Source: Neofusicoccum parvum
Taxonomy: Eukaryota > Ascomycota > Dothideomycetes > Botryosphaeriales > Botryosphaeriaceae
Direction of reading: 5' to 3'
DNA: 64,000 nt
Assembly: GCA_020912385.1 (NCBI GenBank)
Contig: CP087218.1
Span: 372,001 to 436,000 of the forward strand
Positions 13,401 through 22,439 of this stretch are shown here, piece after piece. The notes under the pieces were generated by a model that saw nothing but the letters and a program-made list of their open reading frames with translations, did no database searches and had not been told where the DNA came from. The position numbers and the translations under genes are program-made. Every line of letters starts with the position of its first letter. Within the stretch, counting starts at the first letter, position 1.

Positions 13401-14152
13401 AGCTCCCCGTCGACCTGGCTAAGGACCAGGACACGATTCTGAAGAAGGTGCTTCCGCTCCTCTCAGCCTGCGTCGATGTCCTCTCGTCTGAGGGCCACCT
13501 CAACGCCATGAACGCCATGGAGATTTCGCAGATGGTAGTCCAGGCCATGTGGGACCGCGACAGCCCGCTCAAGCAGATCCCGCACTTCGACAACAGGCTC
13601 GTCCAGGAGGCCAACACGGCCGGCGTCCAGGACATTTCGGATTTCATCGACGCCATGGACCCGGAGGCTCCCAACCACAAGGACCTTACGGACCGCCTCA
13701 AGCTGTCAGGCCCTCAACTTGCCGACGCGGCCCGCTTCGTCAACGACTACTACCCGGACCTGTCGGTCGAGTTCAACGTGCTCGAGCCCGAAGACATCGC
13801 CGCGGGCTCGCCCGCGTACCTCGACGTCACGGTCACGCGCGAGATAGACGAGGACGACAGCCCGCAGACGACGGTGCACGCGCCCTTCTTCCCGGCCGAC
13901 AAGACGGAGAACTGGTGGCTGGTGGTCGGCGAGGAGAGCACCAAGAGCCTGCTGGCCATCAAGCGCGTCACGGTGCAGCGCGAGCTGCGCACCAAGCTCG
14001 AATACGTCGTCCCCACGGCGGGCGAGCATGAGCTGACGCTGTACTTGATGAGCGACAGCTACATGGGCGTGGATCAGGCGCCGACTTTCAAGGTTACGGC
14101 GGCGGAAGGGATGGAGGAGAGTGAGGAGGAGGACGAGGAGGACGAGGAGTAG
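7478..14152 (+). CDS. BRR2: pre-mRNA-splicing helicase BRR2 (U5 snRNP)
   Basis: Ski2-like RNA helicase of the U5 snRNP that unwinds U4/U6 to activate the spliceosome. One uninterrupted frame encodes 2224 residues, the normal size for the family. The N-terminal region carries a lysine run and long acidic stretches. Two helicase cassettes follow, each with a Sec63-like region. The first has APTGSGKT at 569-576 and DEIH at 682-685. The second has GASTGMGKT at 1419-1427 and DDLH at 1525-1528; its degenerate motif II fits the known non-hydrolysing role of the C-terminal cassette. The tail is acidic (EESEEEDEEDEE). The start at 7478 sits in a CCACCATGG context and gives the usual fungal N terminus. 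The gene has no intron over 6.7 kb, unlike most neighbours. Confidence 0.97.
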   Translation: MAQDPNRLAQFKYAAMSNLVLQADRRFVTRRGDDATGDPESLAGRISIKEMGGRVARDSAPTEKKKKKKQTGLGDIERGDIHEGEDVLERERKKQKRGEPQQLRGTGILSQADLLVEDLRYRPRTPATRATYELITTIVGRHLGDVPNHVVRSAADAVLEYLKDENLKDFDRKKEVDDILGSTMGSKEFNELVNLGKKITDYDAQDDDEEMSDAADGAAGAELDEKQGVAVVFDEDDEDDEEAGQTFEVRDEDDTSDEEEGDFAERQGAEGATAAGGGILAEEDDDKLGDEEEMIIDSGMDGSAAKKKGADRPIPAHEIDAYWLQRQIGQIYEDAHIQQEKTQEALQILSGETEDDEEKPLREIENDLMELFDWEHHELVAKLVLNRDKVVWVTRWRRVEEDPNARGAIEREMIAAGHKKILNELRTREDAAADGPASKKMKVDLMDIDVPKAEEKADAGKETGLVGGLQPRRLINLENLVFEQGNHLMTNPNVKLPQGSTKRTFKGYEEIHVPAPKPKRDPNDPPDMPVTELPEWARVGFGSSKNLNRIQTRCYPTAFNDDGNMLICAPTGSGKTNVAMLTMLREIGKHRNPETGEINLDEFKIIYIAPLKALVQEQVGNFGKRLEPYGIKVSELTGDRQLTKQQIADTQVIVTTPEKWDVITRKATDTSYTNLVRLICIDEIHLLHDDRGPVLESIVSRTIRRMEQTGDPVRIIGLSATLPNYRDVASFLRVDPIKGLFHFDGTFRPCPLKQEFIGVTDKKAIKQLKTMNDVCYTKVLEQVGQNDNQMLIFVHSRKETAKTAKYIRDKALELETIGQIIRSDAASREILRTESEGVQNADLKDVMPYGFGIHHAGMSRADRTSVEDLFADGSLRVLVCTATLAWGVNLPAHTVIIKGTQIYSPEKGSWVELSPQDVLQMLGRAGRPQYDTYGEGIIITTQSEMQYYLSLMNQQLPIESQFMSRLADNLNAEVVLGNVRSRDEGVEWLGYTYLYVRMLRSPGLYSVGAEYEDDEALEQKRVDLIHSAATVLEKSNLVKYDKKSGKLQATELGRVASHYYITHNSMATYNMHIQPSISTIELFRVFALSDEFKYIPVRQDEKLELAKLLGRVPIPVKESIEEPHAKINVLLQAYISRLKLEGLALMADLVYVTQSAGRILRAIFEICLKKGWAHVAKTALDLCKMAEKRMWPTMTPLRQFPNCPRDIVQKAERIDVPWSSYFDLDPPRMGELMGLPRAGRTVCGLVEKFPRLEIQAHVQPMTRSMLRMELTITPNFIWDEFLHGNAESFWIIVEDCDGEEILFHDQFLLRREYATNEMNEHLVEFTVPITEPMPPHYFITVVSDRWMHSETKIAVSFQKLILPEKFPPHTQLLDLQPLPVAALKRQDFTDLYPNWERFNKVQTQTFQALFQQDENVLVGASTGMGKTVCAEFALLRHWAKQEGGKAVYVAPFQELVDNRYKDWKQRLANVAGGKEIVKLVGDTTSDLQLLQQGDVILATPQQWDVISRQWQRRKNVQAVKLFIADDLHMLGGQGGYVYETVVSRMHAMTLQLESEMRIVGLSVSLSNARDIGEWIGATKHTIFNFSPHVRAVPLELHIQSFTIPHFPSLMLAMAKPAYQAVLQLSPDKPAMIFVPSRKQVRNTALDLAANCVADDDEDRFLHASIEEMRPVLEKINEPALAESLSHGIGYFHEALSAFDKRAVEHFFRVGAIQVLLVSRDCCWEINVNAHLVVVMNTQFFEGREHRYIDYPISEILQMFGKAGRSGQEKLSRGVLMVPAVKRDYYKKFLNEALPIESHLQVFLHDAFVAEISTRMISSTQDAVDWSTYTYFYRRLLANPSYYGLTDTSHEGLSAHLSELVETTLKDLVEAKIIELDEEDDSITPLNPAMIAAYYNISFITMQTFLLSLNGRTKLKGILEIITSATEFEGIQIRRHEDHVLRRVYDRLPVKMAEASYESPHFKAFVLLQAHFARMQLPVDLAKDQDTILKKVLPLLSACVDVLSSEGHLNAMNAMEISQMVVQAMWDRDSPLKQIPHFDNRLVQEANTAGVQDISDFIDAMDPEAPNHKDLTDRLKLSGPQLADAARFVNDYYPDLSVEFNVLEPEDIAAGSPAYLDVTVTREIDEDDSPQTTVHAPFFPADKTENWWLVVGEESTKSLLAIKRVTVQRELRTKLEYVVPTAGEHELTLYLMSDSYMGVDQAPTFKVTAAEGMEESEEEDEEDEE

Positions 14153-14423
14153 ATGAGATTTGAGAGGTAGTGGGGTAATGAGATGATTACAATGGCGTTC
14201 ATGATGTTAGGGAAGATTGGGTGGTGGGGTTTTGTAGCATATAAAATAGTTTACTCTTTTCATTTTCTGCACGCTTTTAGAAAAGTTCAGACTATCCCCG
14301 AGTTGGTACAAATAGATTGCTTCCTGCGCCTGCGTGACCCGATGGTTCAAGTTCATGTGGGATCGCTTTCCATCATTTTCCTTTTCCACCTTTTCCACCA
14401 CCCTAGTATCACGATTATCACTT

Positions 14424-15206
14424 TCACGACGTCTGCTTCGGCACAACATCACACAGAGTCCCGCACTTCTTGCACGTCCTCGCCAGCTCATCCTCCTTGA
14501 ACGCATTCACCGCCTCCTTGATCTGGGTCCCCAGATCGGTGCAGTGGAAGCTCTTCTCGTGCACCTGCCCCCCGCACCCCTGGCAGTACCACCGCAGCCT
14601 GTCCACGCTGCCCTCGGGCCGGGGCTGCTCGAGCACGATGCCGACGGTGTCGGCGAAGCGCACGGGGTTGTGCGGCACGCCCGGCGGCAGCAGGAACATC
14701 TCGCCCTCGCCGATGTACAGATCCCGAAACGGCTTCGTCGGCGACTCGTGGTCCGGGTCGACGACCTTGAGCAGCATCCGGCCGCGGTACTGGTAGAACC
14801 ACTCGGGCGTCGTGTTGACGTGGTAGTCGGTGCGCGCGTTGGGCCCGCCCACGATCATGACCGTCATGTGCTCGTTGGTGACGCAGTAGTTGTTGACGGG
14901 CGGCTGGAGGAGGTGGGAGTTTTCGGAGAGCCTGGGGGGAGGGGGAGGGGTTAGCGATTGGGTGTTTGGACTAGCAGTGGTAGTGGTGGTGGTGGCGGCG
15001 AGTGCATACCATTTCGGCAGGTTGATGGGAGGCGTGAGAGGCGCGTCTCGCCGCGCGCTGTCGGAGAAGAAGCGCCGAGACGCGCGGGCATGGCTGCTGC
15101 TGCCGCTGCTCACGGCTGCGACGGAGGCGGCGGGGAAGATGCGCGGGCGAATTGGCGCTGCGGCGAGGCGGCGCGCGATGGCGGAGGCGGGGCGGAGAGG
15201 CTGCAT
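14424..15206 (-). CDS. BNA1: 3-hydroxyanthranilate 3,4-dioxygenase with N-terminal extension
   Basis: Kynurenine-pathway dioxygenase that opens the ring of 3-hydroxyanthranilate on the way to quinolinate and NAD. Exons are 15206-15010 and 14931-14424, giving 234 residues; the core enzyme is usually about 175-190. The cupin core follows the junction (KWLSENSHLLQPPVNNYCV). Likely iron ligands lie in TDYHVNTTPEWFYQYRG and the later PPGVPHNPV. The C terminus has the two CxxC pairs of the rubredoxin-like metal site (YCQGCGG and CKKCGTLC). The first 60 or so residues are Arg/Ala/Ser-rich, lack acidic residues at the start and look like a mitochondrial presequence. The 78-nt intron is in frame and free of stops, so it could be read through. 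The gene converges on BRR2 and diverges from the copper transporter. Confidence 0.95.
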   Translation of the reverse strand: MQPLRPASAIARRLAAAPIRPRIFPAASVAAVSSGSSSHARASRRFFSDSARRDAPLTPPINLPKWYALAATTTTTTASPNTQSLTPPPPPRLSENSHLLQPPVNNYCVTNEHMTVMIVGGPNARTDYHVNTTPEWFYQYRGRMLLKVVDPDHESPTKPFRDLYIGEGEMFLLPPGVPHNPVRFADTVGIVLEQPRPEGSVDRLRWYCQGCGGQVHEKSFHCTDLGTQIKEAVNAFKEDELARTCKKCGTLCDVVPKQTS

Positions 15207-15796
15207 TGGCGGAGAGCTGCGGGTTGCTTGTGGGGCAGAGCTCAAATGTCGGAGGAGAGTGAAGGAGAGATCCAGGATTCCGGGTGGCGATTATATTACA
15301 GTCATGACATGATATCAACGGAAGCGGGCCGTAGCCGGCGGAGTTTGGGGCTTTGGAGGCGAGATGAGAAATCAACGGGCGCTGGCGAGAAAGCAGATGC
15401 GGGGAGCTATGGCCGTCTTTCTGCCGCCGCCCTGCTCGCCGCCTTCGCCACGCGCGGAGGAGAGGCGGCGAGGCGGGCGAGCGTGTCGAAAACGGCGTGG
15501 GGTCGAACGCGGTGGCGGGCGCGGGCGCGAGTCAGGGCGCTACGCGTCTCGCATCATGTGTCACGTCTGCGCTACAGCTGCCCCAGGCCGACTCTCTCGC
15601 GATAACCGCCTCGAACCTGCTCAGCGCCCCGACCGCTGCTCCCGCACCTCGCCCGTGGTCGCCGACTCGCAGCTGCCCTAGCCGACCGCCTGTCGCCCGC
15701 CTTATAGGCCGCCGCCCTCCTTTCCTGTCAACACCAGTGCCGCTGCACAGCTCCCGCTCCTCCACGCAATCCCCGATAACACCGACTCCCTCAACC
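15207..15796. promoter_or_regulatory. shared upstream region of BNA1 and the copper transporter
   Basis: These 590 bp separate two divergent start codons, so both promoters must lie here. The region is GC-rich. I did not find a copper-response element I would defend. Confidence 0.5.
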
Positions 15797-16776
15797 ATGG
15801 ACCACGGACACATGGATCACGGCCACATGGACCACGGCGACATGGGCCACGGCGGCCACGGCGGCCACGGCGACATGGACATGGGCGGCGGGCCCAAGTG
15901 CAACATGAACGTCCGTCTCTCCCTTCGGACACACGCAGCCTTCAGCTCCCACCGCGCGCCCACTCGCTCCCCACACCCACACCTCACACCATTGCCCTGC
16001 CCGACCTCCCCTCCGCCTCCATCCCGCGCAATGTCCCGTCCTACACACCACACGTGTCCTGCAAGCCCGGGCTGACATGACCCCCCGCACGTAGATGCTC
16101 TTCACCTGGGACACGACGGACCTGTGCATCGTGTTCCGCGGCTGGCACGTCGGCTCGACGTGGAGCCTGCTGGTCTCCCTCGTCGGCGTGGTCGTGCTGT
16201 GCGCCGGCTACGAGCTGGTGCGCGAGGTCTCGCGCCGCTACGAAGCGTCCGTGGCCGCGCGCCAGGGCGGCGTCAAGATTGGAGGGTCGGGTGTGCCTGG
16301 TACGCTCCATCTCTCCCCCCTTCCCCATCCTCCCCTCATCACACCTGTCACCCAATCCCTTCCCCTCCCTCCCTCCCTCCCCCACCCCCTCGCCCCCAAG
16401 TTTCTTGTTGTCGTCCCAAACCCACGGAACAGAAACCCGGGCTTACCCGTTCCTGCCTTCCCCCCACAAACCAGACCCCAACCTCTCCACCGACGACGAC
16501 AACCACCACCACCACCTTGACGAATCGAGCTCATTACTCGGCTCCCCCACAGCAGCTCCGGGGCGCGCCGTGGTCGCGTGGTCGGCGCGCGAGGAGAAGC
16601 GCGTCAAGCTGATCCGCGCCGCCCTGTACGCCGTGCAGGTCTTCTACTCGTTCTTCATCATGCTGCTGTTCATGACGTACAACGGCTGGGTCATGCTCGC
16701 CGTCGCCGTCGGCGCCTTCGTCGGCTACCTGGCGTTCGGCCAGGGCTCTGCCACCAAGACGGTGGCGTGCCATTGA
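15797..16776 (+). CDS. CTR-family copper transporter
   Basis: Cu(I) uptake channel of the Ctr family, which trimerises in the plasma or vacuolar membrane. Exons are 15797-15910, 16095-16299 and 16475-16776, giving 206 residues. The introns are long for this window (184 and 175 nt) but keep phase. The N terminus is a His/Met/Gly-rich repeat (MDHGHMDHGHMDHGDMGHGG) followed by CNMNMLFTWDTTDLC, the usual entry to the first membrane segment (WSLLVSLVGVVVLCAGYEL). A cytosolic loop with a HHHH run and acidic patch leads to two closely spaced C-terminal membrane segments containing the pore signature MLLFM and GAFVG. The protein ends in CH, a typical copper-binding tail. Whether it is a plasma-membrane or vacuolar member cannot be told from sequence alone. 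Confidence 0.93.
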
Positions 16777-17048
16777 GGCGTGTCTGGGCTTGCGGAAATG
16801 GGATGGAAGGACGCGTGTGGGCGAGACAGTTGGACTTGGTTGCGCAGCGGATACGCTTGGGCATACAGGGAGAAGGGCTGCTATAAGATCAGAGCTATGT
16901 TGCATGATAGGCGGTAGCGCATATGCAGGCACGAAGCATAGGTGGAGTGCCAGAGATAATTGGATAGCCGGGCATTGGCGGCGTAGGATTTCATGAAATC
17001 TGGCAGAATGCTCCTTTGAAATGAAGCTTGCCATGATGATCTACACTA

Positions 17049-19343
17049 CTACAGGCCCTTCCACGCCAGCTTGGCAACGTGATCCGTCTTCTTCCTGCTG
17101 GCCTTGATGAGCCCGAGATACTTCAGCTCCGCGAGAGATCGCTGGAACAATGCCCTACGACAACGTCAGCACATGTTGGACCAATCCTTGTACGGGTTTC
17201 TCGGCGGGGAGTCCTTACATCGTCATGCTCTCATCCTCCTCGTCCTCGCCGACGATAGCATGGAAAGCGAGCCACAAGTCGTTGACATTGATGAGGTTTC
17301 CAGACTCCAGGTACAGCTGGTAAAGAATCGCAGTCGGCGGCTGCGTCGACGAAAGAGCTCCCTGCCATCCACGTTAGCTCGGCAAAAGGAGAAAAACCAG
17401 AAAAGAAGCAGTCCACACACCCCCGCGCCCTTCGCATCCCCACAACAGCTGCAGTTCAGATAGTCATGCGGCGCCGCCAACGCCCGCTCGACCGCCATCC
17501 GCGGCCTCGGCGTGAAGACGTCGCGGTGCGGGCTGCGCAGGTCGTACACGGCGACCTCGTGCAGGAACAGCGTGTGCGGCGGCACCAGGCGCGCCTCGAA
17601 GCAGGCGGCCAGCCAGGCGTGCAGCTCGTCGACGATGGCCGAGTAGGCGGCGTCGGTGGCGGACAGGGCGGAGCGCTGCTTGCTGAGCTCGACCTTCTGC
17701 GCCACGACCGTCGTGCGCAGCGTCTCGTGGCGCAGGTCGTGCGCGCTGCGGAGCGGCTGGTCGGCGCTGGCGAGGAGCGAGCTCAGCTGCGCTTGAAGCC
17801 GCGTGGGTGTCGTTGGGTCGGGGGCCTCGGGGGCGCTGGTGGCGGCGACGGCGAGCAGCTGGGTGAGCGTGTCGGATGGCGCTTTCTTGACGGCGAGGAG
17901 GAAGTCGCGGACGATGTGCGAGCTTTGGAGCTCGCCGGATGCCGCGCGGATGTAGAGAGCGGATAGAGGGATGTCCGGAAGTCGGGGGATGGAGTCTCGC
18001 AATTGCTTGAGGGTAAGACAGGTGTTGACGATGCCTTGGATCTTCTGTTGGGTAACGATTATCTGCTCCTTGGTGTAGTCGAAGAGAAATTCATCGGACT
18101 CGAGCAAGCTGCGAACAGTAGCAGCATCGCGTTCGTCCAGGAGATCATCGGCCAGCCTAATTTTGTCAGCGACAACTTAGCACAATGTCTGAAGGGACCA
18201 TACTTTCTGAAGGAATCCACATTACGGAGAGCCTCGAGGTCTTTGCTGGAAACCTGCTCATACTTCAAGTCGGGACGGAGGAAGATGCTAAGTGGGTTTG
18301 CGAAGAAATGGGACATGTAGGCATACTGTCACGGGTCAGCTCAGTCTACGATGTTGATATGTTCATGAAGCCTTACTTTCAACGCGTCAACGAAAGTCTC
18401 GATGCTCTGTATGTGGTCTTTGTGTCTTTCGATTGCTCTGCTGCTAAGCTCAGACCCCAACCACAGGGGTCGTTCGCCGTCAATCGTCTTGAGAAAGACT
18501 TGCTCGAGGACCACGTCTGCCTGCGCGACGTCGAACTTGCAGCCCTCGAGACATCGAATGGCGGCGCTTGGAAGCTTTTCTTGAAAGCCCTCCACAGACG
18601 TGGCAATTCCGAACAGCAACAGAAACGGAATACGATCCAGCCATGAGCTGAAATTGAATTAGTGAAACTCTGGTCACCGGGTGTTGGATATACAGACCTC
18701 AGCAGTTGGATTGCATCGGCGAGCAAAGGACCTTCAAAGGCTTCGCTATCTCGGAATGTAATGACTACATGGGCTGGATTCTGCTCCTTGCACCACTCAA
18801 AAAGCAGCTGCAAGTCGTAGTTTAGTAGCTTGGGCCCCTTTCGTCTGGTTGAGACGTGCTCGTCGCCGTCATCGTCTTCGGCGGAGGTGGCCTTGCGGAT
18901 GAGGTTCTTCAGCAACGTCTTCAGGTTGGGACACTCGTTCGAGGACAGTGCCACAAAGGTGCTCTGAGCTTCATGAGCGGCCCTTTCAGCCAAGCTGTCG
19001 AAGAATTGGGCGTGCGACGCGATGCTGGGGCCGGCAACGACCAGGCCGGTAGGGATTTTCGTGGCTTGATCCTGGTTGAAGTAGGCCGTCTTGATGAAGC
19101 TGATGATCTCGTCCAGCGTAGCGCGGTTCACATGGTCGATGACTTCCTGCGACAAGTAAGCGGGCAGGCGCTGCAGAGCAGCGGGAGGCGTACGTCGATG
19201 CGGCCTTGCTGCGCATCCCAGAGCTCGCGACACGTCTTCTTCCGCAGCTCGAGAGATGCGTTGTCGCTGGCTCCGTTGACGCGTCGCCGCTTAGATGGCC
19301 TGTCCTCCTGCGGCTTGAACACGTAGCATTTCTCGTGTTCCAT
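17049..19343 (-). CDS. ORC3: origin recognition complex subunit 3
   Basis: Subunit of ORC, which marks replication origins and loads the MCM helicase. Seven exons close in phase: 19343-19194, 19146-18698, 18647-18377, 18325-18204, 18156-17421, 17361-17219 and 17154-17049 (658 residues). Introns are 47-64 nt. The N terminus carries a basic, nuclear-signal-like patch (PSKRRRVNG). The ORC3 N-terminal domain is recognisable around the stretches TKIPTGLVVAGPSIASHAQF, LLFEWCKEQNPAHVVITFRD and FFANPLSIFLRPDLKYEQV. The C-terminal winged-helix part reads SSTQPPTAILYQLYLESGNL to KKTDHVAKLAWKGL. The first intron (47 nt) was placed from family logic and is the least certain junction. The gene converges on the copper transporter and lies 302 bp downstream of the G-patch gene on the same strand. 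Confidence 0.93.
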
Positions 19344-19645
19344 CTTGGAAGGGCCTTTGTCCGATGGAAGACCGGGGCGGTTGTTTGGTTAGCGTTGCCG
19401 CCAGGCTCGCGCGAGGAAGCGCGCTTTCGCGGGCGCACGTGCCAGAGCGGTTTTCGGTAGTGGTAGCCTACTCGAACTCGCTGCAAATTACTTCACAGGT
19501 TGATGGATTGCTTGTCGGATGTGTTCTTGATTGGGTATCTAGCATGCACTGCTTGTCCATCTCATTGTTCAGGGCCGCTGTAAGATCCGCTACCAGCGCA
19601 CCTGCACGCATATTTATTTCTAGTTGCGACAAAGCCAGGAAGCCT
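19344..19645. other. spacer between the G-patch gene and ORC3
   Basis: This short stretch must hold the 3' end of the G-patch gene and the ORC3 promoter. I see nothing else in it. Confidence 0.5.
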
Positions 19646-20730
19646 TCAGTCATGATCCTCTTCCGTGAGGCCAGGACATCCGTCCATCTCCTTGTCGGGA
19701 TACTTGTACTTGCACCAGAAGCAATAATTGTGCTTGTCGCGGAGGTATTCCACAGCCATTTCCAGCTTCTTCTGGGGCTCTAGGGCATTAAAATCCTCAA
19801 GCTCGGCATCCTCCTCGCCCAGGTCCTCGTGCACGATCATCTTGGACTTTTCATCTTTGCCCAGACCGCGCTTGTCATCCTCGTCTTCGTCCGGATCATC
19901 ATATGTCGGCAGGCGTGTCAACCTAGTCTCCATAGCCTTGCGCATTAAGCCTTCGCTCTCTTTCTCCAGCCGAAAGCGTACAAGGCCACGCCAGATGAGA
20001 GGAACGCTCTTCAGCGGCTTGCTACGATCATCAACGGGCACGTCCGCCTGTTGGGTAGAAGCGGCGGGTAAGTGTGCTGATGAACTTGACCGGTCGTCGG
20101 CGGAGGATTGGGCCTGTTCGTCCTCATCAGTGCAGGTATCCAGCCTCTCTGCGACTTTCTGCGCTCCGATGAACTGGCCTTCAGCCCTCTTGTCCTTCTG
20201 CTCTTGGGCCCTCCTGTTGGAATACTCAGACGCGGTCTCCTGTTCGATCTTCGCCTTCTTCTGGTGTTCCTCGTAGGTTTCGCGCAGCTTGCGCTTCCTA
20301 TCCGACTCCATGCCGACGCCCTCACGTCCATCCTTGGTCTGGACCTTGATAGGCTCTGCGACACCGTACTCGCCCTTGCCCAGCTTCTCGCCTTTCTTGA
20401 AACCCATTTTGGCGAGCATTTTGAAGCCTTTGTTGGACTCGTCGATGGCGGTGTTGAGTGCAGCCTCTCGTGCGGCAGCGGCTTCCTCGTCGCGCTCGCG
20501 CTTGGATTTCTGGTTTTGGCTCCGCTCGATTCTCTTCACTGAGAGTGAGTGTGAAAAAGGGCAGAATTTGGGCGGACGGGCTGGCTTACCTCGCGCTTCT
20601 CACGCTGCATTCTCTGCAGCGGCGTCTCCTTCTTGCTTGGCTCCTCGATGACCATGTTCAGGTAGTCATCCTCGTCATCGTCGGCGGCCGCGTCGGTCGC
20701 ACGCGCCTCGTCTTTCGCGGTCGGGGCCAT
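19646..20730 (-). CDS. G-patch domain protein, GPATCH11-like
   Basis: Homologue of animal GPATCH11 (CCDC75), a nuclear G-patch protein; G-patches activate DEAH helicases. Exons are 20730-20590 and 20533-19646, giving 342 residues. After an acidic, lysine/arginine-rich start comes the G-patch near residues 80-124 (SNKGFKMLAKMGFKKGEKLG then GVAEPI). A coiled, charged middle follows. The C terminus carries the DUF4187 signature, with cysteines in NYCFWCKYKYPDKEMDGCPG and the ending EEDHD. The splice acceptor was chosen as GAAG at 20536-20534 because the stronger-looking CAG at 20541-20539 would put a stop codon at the junction. Its presence in the same window as the DEAH helicase PRP16 is notable, but no functional link can be drawn from that. 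Confidence 0.88.
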
Positions 20731-22439
20731 TGTGGCAGTTGGCCGGGGGTGAGCTGGATAGAGCTTGGTGGTGTTGAGGTGAAGCTGTGACCTCATGGGC
20801 TCCAGAAGTTAGCGGGCCAGGGACGATCGGAGGCTCGGCCGCCGACGCGGCAAGCCTTGACACTTGACAGGCACGACAGGTACATCGCGCCGTCGCTCCT
20901 CGCGCCCGTCTCTCCTCGGTGGGTACCGCATCCTTTTTGAACGCGCTATTTTCCTCCAGCGGCCCGCTCATGGTGTGAGCAAACCTCCAGCTCGGCGACC
21001 CCGGTGTTTAGAGTGGACCGCACGGCGTGTCCGCGCCGCAGCGCTAAAATCTAACCTCGCAGCTCGCGCCCTGCGTGTCACCTTCCGCGAACGTTCCAGC
21101 GCCCTTCCTCTGACGCGGGCGGCTCTTCGACATGGCGCCGCGTGCCTTGGGCCTCAGACTGGCGTTCCGCTGCCAGCCGCAGGCAGAGAATGAGACTGCT
21201 GCAGTGGCTGCGACAAAGGCGAGTGGCGCTCGCGTGACCAGTGGCCGCCGTCCCCTGCGCGCGTTGGCATTTGATTTCGTCAGCATCCCGGTCCATTGGC
21301 CTTCCTGCGCCGTCCACCTGCATGCCCAAACAGCCATGGCTCAGAGCATCTAGCGATGAGCCAGCCTGGACGTTCAGGGCACCTGCACAGGCAGCAAGCG
21401 AGTACGGGTGTTTAGCCTCTTTGCAGCCACACTAGCCGTCGACTTTCCTACTTCAGGCCCACCCCCCGAACGCTTCGGCCCTCCCACGGTGATCAGTAGC
21501 GGTCCAATCTCCTCTATTGGACTCCGGGGTTGCAAATGCGGGGAAGCCTCATCAAACCCAAGTCGCCTCTACCATTTCCTGGGCGTTAGCAGACGTGCCA
21601 GCTGCAACCGTCGTTCACCACGTTGTCGGTCTGCCAAGCCATCAGAGTCGCCTCCACCGTCGCGCCGACGTCCAGCTGATCACTTCCACAGTGGCAAACA
21701 AGCAATGATGCTCGCAGTGTTGCTCACAATGTTGCTCCGCCGAGAATCCTCACAATTGCCGTTGTCTGTCTGCCACAGTCCATGTCTTCGCTCGCGTGTG
21801 CTAGAGAAGCAAAATAGGCATCTCTTCCGTCCAAATTTCCCAGGCCCGGCAACCGGGGTCCCATGCGTCGTGCTGTGTAACGAAGTCGAACGCGGCGGCT
21901 CTTGTGCAGCCGACACCTCCGTTTCATGCAGATTTTCAGCTTGATCTGCAGCATGTGCTCGCTATTTTTCTTTGTTAGCCTCGGTTCCGTCAGGTGCTCC
22001 ATCTGGGCTAAGCTGCCTTTCGATGCTTCCCCGTTCAAGCTTCACCCCTAAGCCTTTCATTGGCCCACTTTGCTCTCACAGCACTAGCTATCCGCCGCAG
22101 GACCCTGCTTGGATTGCGATCCTGGCGCCCATTCGACAAAGGAAGCTGCCTTCAACATGGCCGCCGCTCGGTTGGCGCCGAAAACTGCAAGTATCTTCCC
22201 GGCCATTGGCCACCCCCGTTAAGGCGCAACTTCCGAGGAGCATGTGCTTCAAGAGGGCCGCCTGTCCGCAACAAACCTAGGCCTCGACAGCTTCCCCGCT
22301 TCACATTTTCCTTCTCCCCTATACCCTAACCACCACACGAGTAGTCCATGTCAAGCACCGCGGCTGAATCGACGACGCCCATCTGAACAAGGCCGAATTA
22401 AGCTTTGCCCACTACTGCACCGGCACGAAACCAAAAAAG
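20731..22439. other. long divergent spacer with no supported gene
   Basis: These 1.7 kb separate the divergent G-patch and DUF3712 genes. Several frames of 80-180 codons overlap on both strands, but none has a good start, a consistent codon pattern or a familiar motif. I treat the region as promoters and leaders. Confidence 0.5.

Noticed and set aside
21408..21944. 178-codon plus-strand frame in the 20.7-22.4 kb spacer
   Set aside because: No ATG at its start, no family resemblance, random-looking composition.
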